A DNA stretch of 22,500 nt from assembly GCA_019918135.1 (NCBI GenBank), contig WBZZ01005968.1, forward strand, positions 17,501 to 40,000, read 5' to 3'. Below the pieces are notes generated by a model that worked only from the letters and a program-made list of their open reading frames with translations, was not told the DNA's origin and did not search any database. The position numbers and the translations under genes were made by a program. Below are positions 15,683 through 22,500 of the stretch, in pieces. How positions within the stretch are numbered: the stretch's first letter is position 1; every line of letters begins with the position of its first letter. This stretch comes from Paulinella micropora (taxonomy: Eukaryota; Cercozoa; Imbricatea; Euglyphida; Paulinellidae).

Positions 15683-16192
15683 ATGAACTACAACAAATAT
15701 CAGAATGGAAAAATCTACAAACTTATCTGTAATAAGACTGGTGAGGTGTATATCGGAAGCACGATTAAAACATTAGAGCAGAGAGTAAAATCTCACAAAT
15801 ATCTTTTGAATGAATACAAAAAAGGAAAAACAAATTACACTTACTCATATTCAATTATAGAAAGGAATGACTATCGGATTGAATTGATTGAAGCTTTCCC
15901 CTGTGATAGCCACCTTGAATTAGAGCAGAGAGAAGGATACTGGATAAGACACACAAAGTGTATAAACGATAATTTTAAAACTGGTATCACAGTCCCGTGT
16001 AATCAGAATAAAAAAGAATATAATAGACAGTATAAAGAAATTCATAAGGAGAGATTGAGAGCCCATAACCTAAAAAAAGTTGAATGCCCTTGTGGAAGAC
16101 GAATTGTTCATTCACACAGAAAAAGACATAGACATTCTACATATCATTTAAAATGGGTGATACAATGTCATAATGAATTAAATCACTTATAG
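15683..16192 (+). CDS. GIY-YIG endonuclease with C-terminal zinc-finger-like motif
   Basis: The N-terminal 90 residues form a GIY-YIG nuclease domain. The first motif appears as KIYKLIC and the second as EVYIGST (about residues 21-27). The catalytic arginine is in TLEQRVKSHK and the metal-binding glutamate in LEQREGYWI. The C-terminal region holds VECPCGRR followed by spaced histidines (HRHSTYH), a CxCG...H..S..H arrangement that recurs in the two small genes at the right end. Such nucleases occur in mavirus and in many giant viruses, either as homing enzymes or in recombination. A TATATAAA element lies directly before the ATG. The gene has no obvious target-site relic and could serve the element itself. 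Confidence 0.88.
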   Translation: MNYNKYQNGKIYKLICNKTGEVYIGSTIKTLEQRVKSHKYLLNEYKKGKTNYTYSYSIIERNDYRIELIEAFPCDSHLELEQREGYWIRHTKCINDNFKTGITVPCNQNKKEYNRQYKEIHKERLRAHNLKKVECPCGRRIVHSHRKRHRHSTYHLKWVIQCHNELNHL

Positions 16193-16215
16193 AAAAAAAA
16201 TAAAATGTTTTGTAA

Positions 16216-16503
16216 TTATAATTGAAGCTGTTTGAATATTTCTTTTTTTAGCTCTGGATAGTTGTCTAGAAATGGTTGCTTCGCCATCCATCTTAAATAT
16301 TGGGTATCAAATACAACCACATCGGCGACTGTCTTTCCCTTATATTTCCCCATAGGTATCTTTCCTTGTTCTTGAAGTTTCTTGTTTTCTGATTTGTATT
16401 CATTAATGTGTCCATCAATTACTTGCTTAATTTCTTGTAAAGTAAATGTTCTGTCTTTGTTGCTGACAGATAGCTGTTCAAATTTTTCACAAAGCTTTTG
16501 CAT
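16216..16503 (-). CDS. Small conserved protein with GKYKGK motif (DUF3820-like)
   Basis: The ATG at 16503 gives 95 residues. An upstream in-frame ATG at 16647 would run through the promoter of the divergent lipase gene and is rejected. The C-terminal half reads GKIPMGKYKGKTVADVVVFD and then YLRWMAKQPFLDNYPELKKE. This is the short module known from DUF3820-type proteins and from many large DNA viruses, where it sometimes sits next to nuclease domains. The N-terminal half is a predicted helix pair (KLCEKFEQLSVSNKD; EIKQVIDGHINEYKSENKKL). The biochemical role of the module is not established. It converges on the GIY-YIG gene with a short gap. Confidence 0.72.
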   Translation of the reverse strand: MQKLCEKFEQLSVSNKDRTFTLQEIKQVIDGHINEYKSENKKLQEQGKIPMGKYKGKTVADVVVFDTQYLRWMAKQPFLDNYPELKKEIFKQLQL

Positions 16504-16602
16504 CGGTGAGTGTAGAGTAGTGAGTATACGGACTATGCCCGTAGGGTATATAGTAGGAAGTATAAAAAAATAAAAAATTAAATAATTAATATAGGATACG
16601 CA
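16504..16602. promoter_or_regulatory. Divergent promoter region of the small protein and lipase genes
   Basis: On the plus strand an A-rich tract ends in TTAATATAGG 10 nt before the lipase ATG. On the minus strand a T-rich tract precedes the small gene. A GTAGGGTATATAGTAGG segment may be a remnant of a palindrome copy. Confidence 0.5.
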
Positions 16603-17319
16603 ATGTCTGAGTGGATTAAGTTTGTTAAGGCTTACTCCGTCAAACACAACATAACCTATGGTGAAGCATTGAAAAAGGCGGGCAAGGAATACAGAAAGCA
16701 GAGCTCAGCCAAAGGCGGAGCCGTCGCACGTGTGCGACTAAAAGGCGGTAGTGCTAGTTTATCTGAGGATGTCTATTTGTCTTCGTCTGAACGAAAAGGT
16801 GCGGACGGATGGAAACCAGTCGCCAGCAAAGAAAAATCAACAGTGTATGAAAAAGATGGCAAAGCTATTGTAGCATTTAGAGGCTCGGCAGATAAGCGGG
16901 ACTTACTCACAGATGTCGCATTAGTAAAGGGAGTATTAAAAAGAACACCAAGATATAAAGAAGAGCAGAAGCTGGTTAATGAAGTCATAAAGAAATATGG
17001 TAAAGAAAATGTGGAGCTCACGGGTCATAGCCTTGGAGGAACGATAGCGAAAGATTTAAGCCGACAGACTGGTGTAAAGGCTACCACATATAATAAAGGT
17101 TCTAGCACAAGAGACCTCATTGAAGGAGTAATTGACCGAGTAGCTACAAGAGTAAATCCAAAAGGTAAAAGGGCAAAGACCGCGAAGCTAACAACGAACT
17201 ACCGAACCGCATTTGACCCCGTATCGTTAATGGGGGCTACGGCGGTTAATACCAGATTAGTGAAGCCAAAAAAAGGAATTCATACGATAAGAAGTTTTAA
17301 GGGTAAAGGCAAAAAATAA
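16603..17319 (+). CDS. Class 3 lipase-like alpha/beta hydrolase
   Basis: The 238-residue protein has the serine hydrolase elbow TGHSLGG with S143. A likely oxyanion strand is AIVAFRGS (88-95). The acid is probably D205 (AFDPVS) and the histidine H227 (GIHTIRSF), in the order expected for Lipase_3 enzymes. The N-terminal 35 residues (SEWIKFVKAYSVKHNITYGE) match a short helical module that I recall at the start of various small proteins in giant viruses and virophages. A basic, glycine-rich linker follows (36-50). A virion enzyme that acts on membrane lipid during entry or exit is a reasonable guess, since mavirus relatives carry lipase genes. No signal peptide or membrane segment is seen. Confidence 0.85.
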   Translation: MSEWIKFVKAYSVKHNITYGEALKKAGKEYRKQSSAKGGAVARVRLKGGSASLSEDVYLSSSERKGADGWKPVASKEKSTVYEKDGKAIVAFRGSADKRDLLTDVALVKGVLKRTPRYKEEQKLVNEVIKKYGKENVELTGHSLGGTIAKDLSRQTGVKATTYNKGSSTRDLIEGVIDRVATRVNPKGKRAKTAKLTTNYRTAFDPVSLMGATAVNTRLVKPKKGIHTIRSFKGKGKK

Positions 17320-17341
17320 ATAATTATCAAATGTTTTTCAT

Positions 17342-20300
17342 TTAGTATCCAAACGGTCTTGTTTCAATCGCATTGTCTACAATACCTATAATATTTCTTT
17401 TAGTGTAAGTAAAGCTGAATATTTTTTCTAAGTATTCGCTCGTTATTTTTTTCTGTTGCTTGTCTCTTGTTATCTTGCTGTTCTCTACAATAACAACTTT
17501 ACCAGATTTTTCAATTCGTTTAGCAATCATTTTTTGTTCCTGAGTTTTAAGCAACTCTAACAATTCATTCTTGCCGTTCTCAATAAGGTCGCTGTTTTTA
17601 ATTCCAAGTCCGCAACTAATGACACTTAACATATTTGGTAAATTTAGTGATTTATTGTTTTCATAATTCATACTAAATCCTTTTACTTTCATACTTGCTT
17701 TGCCGTTATCCAATACATATCCATAACACTTTGGTCCGCCTCCGATAAATGTCATAATCTTTGCTCCGTGTAGTTCGTCCGTCCATTCGCCTAACAGCTT
17801 ACCAGTTTTCACATCTGTTTCGCCTTTCGTTAAGTCTGTCGTGTATATGACACTGTCGGTATCGTGGTATAGAACTCTGTTGTCTAGTTTGTCCATCATC
17901 TCATATAGTCTAATCCTCGCGTGGCAAGTCGTAAATAAAGCAACTACAATATTTGTTTTCACTGGGTCGCTTACCGCATCCTGTTTAAGATCATAACTCG
18001 CTTCTATTATTTTGTCGTTAATAATGTTTATGTTTATGTTATCAACTGACTTATCGTTCATTAACTTGTATAAGGTATCTTTATCTTTAATCATTTTGTT
18101 TTGAGTTTTGTTTTGCTTTTCACCAAACTTGCCCCACAGGCTATTCAAGCACAACTTAGCAACCGCTCGCCGTCCTGGGTTTTCTTCAATTTTGTTTTCG
18201 TCCATCTTAATTCCCATCTTGATTTCCATACTGTCAATGTAGTTTCTTTTTTGTTCTTCTGTAATACATCCATCAGGATATCCGCTTGACTCTTGTTTAA
18301 CCTTTAAGAAAGTTTTTATGTAATCTTTAAACAGGCTACTGCTCTGCTCCTTCCAGTGCCATACCTCATATACCTTAATCAACTTATAGCCTTTGTCTAA
18401 GGCCTTGTAGATTTCAGGAGTTGCCCAAGTGCCCGTTATTGCTCTCTCGTTATCGGTGTGCTTACATTCGGTTTTCTGTTCAGTCATTCCGCACTTGTCG
18501 CATAAGTAATACATAAGCTTACCTCTGTCCGCCTTAGGTAAAACGGGGTGTAGTAATTTTCTGGGCGGTAGCATCTTAACCTTAGCCACTCCGAAATATT
18601 CTCTGTTTATGATTTTGTTTTTCATATCTTTTCTATCGTCATCATTATTAGGCCGTATGATTTCGTGGTGCCCACTAGGGTAGGGGTCATAATACATCAC
18701 TGTCGGATATAATCCAGATACATCAATGTAGTTCGCATATTCATTGTTGTTTCTTGACTTCCAATACAATGTTAGAGCATCCGTTCTACCTCCAAACATT
18801 GCCTCTCGCGGGTTCAGTCCTTCTTGTTCCGTAATTCGTTCATTCGTATCTTCCGCTAGGCTTTCACTTGTTTTCATTAATCTCTATTCACATTCCCAGA
18901 TAATTACTAGTTTGCTGACTTGTTTGCTTAGATCTTTTTCTCGTCTCATTGTTGCCTTGTATAGTTCTCCCATCGTCTTGTTCTTCTTAGTGTTAATGGT
19001 ATTACCATTGAAGCACTTTAGACATCCGTGCCAGAGACATCCGTGAAATTCGTAAGCGGTTTTAGTCTTTTCGTCCCAGCCATCTACATAAATAGTTGAG
19101 TCGCCAATACGAAACATCTTTTCACCACCATTGAATGCGTGTTTGATATCCGTTTGGTCTAACCTGCTTCTGTAAGCTATCCATTCAACACAAGCCCGAG
19201 AGGTTATCATGTTTTGCTTTTCCGCCTTCAACACAGCAATTGAATTCTCTGGCATAAACTTAGCACGATACAAAGCCATAACACAACTCGCAATAGTTGT
19301 ATATTGAAACGGGTCAATACCGAATTCTAGAAACTGCTTTCTAAAATCCATACATCCCCTTCTCAATATATCAACATCGCTATGACAGTATTCAGCGATT
19401 TCCTTCTGCATATCAAATGTGTTGTTTCTTTGGCTTTCATACATTCTAAGAATTCCGCCCTTTTCTTATCTTTCATAGTGTCGTAGCCGTAGTGCTTCTT
19501 ATGAGGCATAACACCAACATAATTTTTATTCTTGTCCGTATTGAAGAAGTGAGGGAAGAAACCCTTTTTGAGTTCTTTCAATCCGAATGTTTTAGGAAAA
19601 TCAGCCAGAGGCATAGTCAAGAAACTGAGACTATCAATGAAACGGTATTTCTTCAAAGTCATCATCATTATCTTACCGCCTTGATAAATGACGAATGGAG
19701 CCTGTCCGTTATCAACCAACCATTTAAGAATAAACTGACAATCATAACCGCGACTGTTATGAGCAATAAATGTAAAGCCGTTGTGCTTAGATTCAAAAGC
19801 CCACTTACAGAAATCATCAATGTTCTTATGAATGACGGGTGGTTCCTTCGCATCGTAATACTGACTTTCCGAATGATTAACAATGTGCTCACCAGTATCC
19901 TGTGTCGCTTCAAAGTCAAAGAATATGTATTTCTCTGAAAACGGAAGTATGTCTTTCTTCACAATTTCACATTGGTGTTCAAGTGGTTTCAGTTCCTTAC
20001 AATTACGGCATTTCGCATAACCGCATTTGTGTTCGTACGCTTTTGCAAGCGTAGCTTTGCAATCTTTCCTTCTGTAATTAAGTCCGCACGAAAGACATTT
20101 AGCTTTGATATCGCAGTTCGTCTTCTTGTGGTTGCTGAAACATACCGTATTCGGAAACTTTCTATTACACGAATAGCAATCAGTCCAATTGCTTTTATCG
20201 TTAATACCCTTACATCCTTTGGTTTCGCAGATATTACAAGTGGATTCGCAGGCGTGCCTTTCTTTGTATCCCCTTAGACATAACTCACAGAAGTTCTTTT

Positions 20301-21375
20301 TGCCTAGCAAAGACTTCATATTAGTTATCGCATCGTAGTGGTTCTCTGTCTTAAGTATGTAAAGGTTCGTAAGTCGCTCGCCTGCCTCATTAAGCAGGTC
20401 CGTCTTATAAACTATCTTGTCAGGAAATTCAACAATAACGAGATTGTATTTAATGTGGATAGCAAATGTATTGATTTCAGGAATACCGCACACATCCTGA
20501 ATGACTTTCGCTTCTTCGTGTAGTTTCAAAGCCATCTCCTCCTGTATCTTTCGTCCCATTAATATTGTCTTGTATTTTTTGTGTTTTTCAATTTTTGCTT
20601 TTACTACAACAATTGCTCTGGCTAAGCATATGTTGTCTGTATTATTAATTTGAATTACTCCTCTCTTTTTATATACATCCAGCTTATTAATTATTTGAAG
20701 CCTCGTTCCGCCCGTCTGCATTTCAACAGATTTCAAAACGAACCTAAACTTATCCATATTGGTTCCCTTTTCGTCTGTATAAAGGCTTTCGTTGCTTTGA
20801 AATAATGCCGACAGTCTTTCTAAAACATCGCTGACAGAAATCTCGTTAAGTTTTTTCAAACCCGTAGATACTGCTCCATAGTAATCTACAAACTTGATAC
20901 TTAGACTCACCATATTGCCTTGTCTCTGTCTTTTAATAAAGTCGTTCAGTATTATCTCAATAAACTTTACTACATCTTCCATACTGAATGATGTAAAGTT
21001 GCCTCTAATCCTAACCCAATACAGGCTTTCATTAATGCCTAGCGTGTGCTTCTTTCTGTCAACGTGCTTGATTTCGTAGTTAGCATACCGCATTAGGTCT
21101 TTCACCTTTTCTTTTCTTTCTCTCACTTTCGCTTCAAACTGAGGCGGTAATGGTGGTGTTACTGGAATACCTTGTTTCTTTTCCTCAAAGTAAACAGCAC
21201 CTCTTACTCGGTTCAAGTAATTTTGGGCCGTTGTTGTATCCACCTTATACTTTCTCGTCTTCGGTATTATATACAGCACATCTTGACCCCTGACCCTTTT
21301 GATTTCATAATTAATTTTTTGTTCCCTAAATTTGTCCAACCTATACGTCTTACCGTTGTAAGTGTGTGTCTCCAT
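17342..21375 (-). pseudogene. Protein-primed family B DNA polymerase, broken by a frameshift and a TAG
   Basis: Read from 21375, the first part (670 residues, ending at 19363) has a large N-terminal region of unknown fold. A cysteine/histidine-rich zinc-binding stretch follows (about 363-470), then Exo I (FFDFEAT, D487/E489) and Exo II (HNSRGYD). At about 19440 the frame moves to one starting at 19444, which carries Exo III (YCHSDVDIL). A TAG at 18884-18886 then breaks that frame. The last part (18877-17342) holds motif A (DVSGLYP), motif B (KLCLNSLWGKFGE) and motif C (YHDTDS). The frame change fits loss of one base in the tryptophan codon expected before YESQ. All catalytic motifs survive, so inactivation looks recent. 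In an intact copy it would replicate the linear genome from a terminal protein. Confidence 0.92.
20043..20062 (-). repeat. TTGCAA-family palindrome inside the polymerase gene
   Basis: TTGCAA at 20043-20048 and 20057-20062 flank GCGTAGCT. Read on the minus strand it matches the palindrome at 21375-21394 with one difference and is translated as part of KATLAKAY between zinc-binding cysteines. Confidence 0.6.
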
Positions 21376-21440
21376 TGCAAAGCTACGTTTGCAAAACGTA
21401 TCTTATATATTGGATAACAATTTTTTTTTTGGAAATTAAA
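21375..21440 (-). promoter_or_regulatory. Polymerase promoter and palindromic leader
   Basis: On the minus strand an A/T tract is followed by CAATATATAAGATACG. Then comes the palindrome TTGCAAA/TTTGCAA (21375-21394), which shares a base with the ATG. The same palindrome lies in the integrase leader (2895-2914), so the two replication and integration genes share a leader motif. Confidence 0.7.
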
Positions 21441-21454
21441 TAATTATCTCAATC

Positions 21455-21575
21455 GTCTGCCCCCGCCGTGGTCTGCCGTGTGCTCCCCGTGTCTATATAT
21501 ACGGGGGGCCCAATGTTTAGATGGAAATTAGGGCGGGGCGGGCGGTGCTGGCGGGGCGGGCGAGGCTGGCGGTCC
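21455..21575. other. GC-rich island with hairpin and 18-nt tandem repeats
   Basis: In an AT-rich setting, this stretch has a stem formed by GCTCCCCGT (21482-21490) and ACGGGGGGC (21501-21509) with TATATAT in the loop. Two and a half 18-nt repeats (21532-21567 and onward) follow, rich in GGCGGGGCGGGCG. The G runs could fold into a quadruplex. No gene is present. A replication, packaging or transcription-stop site is possible. Confidence 0.6.
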
Positions 21576-21594
21576 TAAAAAAATATTATTATCA

Positions 21595-21846
21595 TTATAT
21601 TGAAATGAGTCCGCAATGACAGTTATGTTCGCGGTAATGACAGAAATTACACCAGTCATCGCTATCTCGTCCTTTATTAATATTTTCAATCATTCTTTCC
21701 CATTCCTCTTTTTCCTTCTTTTCTTCTTCTTGTTTTTCAAGAAATCTTTTATGTTTTTTTGAGCTGAAATGAATCCGCTTTCGGTGTTCAGCGCTATCAA
21801 CTTCAGAACCACAATCACATTTGTATCGTCGTTTGTTTTCTGTCAT
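21595..21846 (-). CDS. Small zinc-finger protein
   Basis: The 83-residue product opens with YKCDCGSEVDSAEHRKRIHF and then SSKKHKRF, a CxCG...H..S..H finger of the kind often found singly in giant-virus proteins. A charged helix follows (EKQEEEKKEKEEWERM). It ends in a second possible metal site (WCNFCHYREHNCHCG). Its ATG lies 32 nt inside the end of the upstream gene, in another frame. The two could be overlapping genes or one frameshifted gene with two fingers; the overlap and same-type fingers leave both open. Confidence 0.6.
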   Translation of the reverse strand: MTENKRRYKCDCGSEVDSAEHRKRIHFSSKKHKRFLEKQEEEKKEKEEWERMIENINKGRDSDDWCNFCHYREHNCHCGLISI

Positions 21847-22228
21847 CGTGTGCCTCTTGTTCGTTCCCCTGTGTATCCTTATATATTACCCCTTCGTTTT
21901 GTTTAGAAGAAATTTTTTCTGTGTGCCTGTTTGATTTCATATGTCTTGCTTTGCTACTCCTATTTGTTTCAACTCCGCATTCACACTTAATTGTTTTCTT
22001 CTTCCAATTCATTTTCTTTTCTTTTTTTATTTCTTTTGTTTCCTTATCATAATTAACTTTCCATTCATCATACTTTGTTTTTACTTTTTCCTCGTGGTAT
22101 TTCTTTGCTTCTTCCATTGCTTGTTCTTGTGTTCTTCGTTTTCCAATACTAAAACTCTTAAACATCGTTTTGCATCCTTCTCTCCATTGAACTTTTACCA
22201 TCGGTCTATTTTCATTATTCTTTATCAT
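21815..22228 (-). CDS. Zinc-finger protein with AP2-like N-terminal segment
   Basis: The 137-residue protein begins with KVQWREGCKTMFKSFSIGKR followed by AMEEAKKYHEEK. This strand-strand-helix pattern (W...KSFS..K....A...A..Y) recalls AP2-type or integrase-arm DNA-binding modules, though the match is by eye. A charged helix follows, then the finger IKCECGVETNRSSKARHMKS-NRH (about residues 81-103), of the same CxCG...H..S..H type as in the downstream gene and the GIY-YIG protein. It is the outermost right gene and reads inward. A DNA-binding regulator is plausible from the two modules. A small upstream ATG frame (22292-22254, 12 codons) lies in its leader. Confidence 0.62.
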   Translation of the reverse strand: MIKNNENRPMVKVQWREGCKTMFKSFSIGKRRTQEQAMEEAKKYHEEKVKTKYDEWKVNYDKETKEIKKEKKMNWKKKTIKCECGVETNRSSKARHMKSNRHTEKISSKQNEGVIYKDTQGNEQEAHDDRKQTTIQM

Positions 22229-22352
22229 AATACATCCTTTTGAAATAGTAAATCTACGACTTGTCTTTTTTTTCCGTGTCGTCGTTTGTCATCCTGTATG
22301 TGTCTCTATATTTATGACTTTAATTTAAAATATTAAAATGTAACGGTTTTAA
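22229..22352 (-). promoter_or_regulatory. Leader and promoter of the right-end gene
   Basis: Read on the minus strand there is an A/T tract with AAATATAGAG, then a 12-codon upstream frame (22292-22254) ending in TAG. After that comes a CGTAGATTT motif resembling half of the ATCTACGAT leader palindromes. Nothing larger is coded. Confidence 0.45.
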
Positions 22353-22474
22353 TTGCCATTTTGTCCCGTGCGGGCCGAACGTGTCCGCGTTGCACGCGGA
22401 GCGTTGCAATGTGTGTCCCTGGGGGTGGGGGGTGTGTATTGAAAAAGTGTGACGAAGTGGCCCCCTTTACTACT
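22353..22474 (-). repeat. Right terminal inverted repeat
   Basis: The reverse complement matches 263-384 with two differences over 122 nt. The outer edge runs into TAG repeats. Inside it, the sequence diverges at once from the left end, so the repeat is short for this class of element. Confidence 0.93.
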
Positions 22475-22500
22475 GTAGTAGTAGTAGTAGTAGTAGTAGT
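22475..22500. repeat. TAG microsatellite, right flank
   Basis: The (TAG)n run begins right after the terminal repeat and continues to the window edge. It has the same orientation as the left flank tract, which suggests that the insertion target was a TAG-rich locus. Confidence 0.85.

Larger units (their letters stand above)
263..22474. mobile_element. Endogenous polinton-like virus / virophage-like element
   Basis: The unit is bounded by 122-nt terminal inverted repeats and carries rve integrase, protein-primed DNA polymerase B, packaging ATPase, Ulp1-like protease, penton and major capsid genes. This combination is known from Maverick/Polinton transposons, some polinton-like viruses and mavirus-type virophages. 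GIY-YIG nuclease, lipase and an S74 fibre are accessory genes met in the same pool. Gene order ATPase, small basic protein, protease, penton, major capsid protein is the usual morphogenesis order. Integrase, polymerase and fibre genes each carry disabling lesions, so this copy is probably no longer autonomous. Which of the three named groups it belongs to cannot be settled by eye; a major capsid protein tree would decide. Confidence 0.9.

Noticed and set aside
16504..16647. N-terminal extension of the small minus-strand protein to the ATG at 16647
   Set aside because: It would cross the lipase start and its promoter, and the extra residues look like translated AT-rich spacer.
6606..18886. Reassigned stop codons as an explanation for the in-frame TAA and TAG
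   Set aside because: Many intact genes here end in TAA or TAG at expected places (capsid, protease, ATPase, small basic protein), and the polymerase also has a frameshift that recoding of stops would not explain.
1..22500. CRISPR arrays, tRNA or rRNA genes
   Set aside because: No regularly spaced direct repeats with unique spacers, no cloverleaf and no ribosomal RNA sequence were seen.

Overview
The window holds one nearly complete polinton-like or virophage-like element (Maverick/Polinton, polinton-like virus and mavirus gene pool), about 22.2 kb, inserted in eukaryotic DNA, most likely of a unicellular host. The evidence is a pair of terminal inverted repeats (263-384 and 22353-22474, two mismatches in 122 nt) enclosing the hallmark gene set: retroviral-type (rve) integrase, protein-primed family B DNA polymerase, FtsK/A32-type packaging ATPase, adenovirus-like Ulp1-fold cysteine protease, minor capsid (penton) protein and major capsid protein. 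TAG-rich simple sequence lies outside both repeats, in the same orientation on both sides, so it looks like host microsatellite rather than part of the inverted repeat.

Layout. Left arm (589-3455): a coiled-coil protein, a lysine-rich small protein, the integrase (minus strand) and a charged low-complexity protein (minus). Then a very long repetitive fibre gene with a C-terminal S74 chaperone domain (3534-7238), a small membrane protein, a small cysteine-rich secreted-looking protein (minus) and a small unknown protein. The morphogenesis block (8419-14264) reads ATPase, small basic protein, protease, penton, major capsid protein, all on plus. It is followed by a putative surface or spike protein (14377-15624), a GIY-YIG nuclease, a small conserved minus-strand protein and a class 3 lipase. 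The right arm is occupied on the minus strand by the DNA polymerase (21375-17342) and two overlapping small zinc-finger proteins next to the right repeat.

State of the element. The morphogenesis genes are open, but three large genes are broken. The integrase has an in-frame TAA, with its C-terminal domain continuing in the same frame to 1861. The polymerase has a one-base frameshift near 19440 and an in-frame TAG at 18884-18886. The fibre has an in-frame TAA at 6606-6608 where an internal repeat copy of the same protein has a tyrosine codon. TAA and TAG end many intact genes here, so a changed genetic code is not a good explanation. The copy looks like an ageing endogenous virus that may still make capsid parts but probably cannot replicate or integrate by itself, unless some lesions are assembly errors or are bypassed during translation.

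The least expected feature is a set of short dispersed palindromes. One family (core GTAGGGGCnnGCCCCTAC) has nine copies at gene ends, directly before two start codons, and in three places inside the protease gene, where it is translated in frame in linker regions. A second family (TTGCAAA, six bases, TTTGCAA) sits before the integrase and polymerase starts and, diverged, inside the polymerase zinc-finger region. Other strong hairpins lie before or after several genes. They may combine a transcript-end role (as in the hairpin rule of mimiviruses) with a mobile, miniature-element-like behaviour. An A/T-rich tract followed by an AATATA-like motif precedes most genes and looks like a common promoter.
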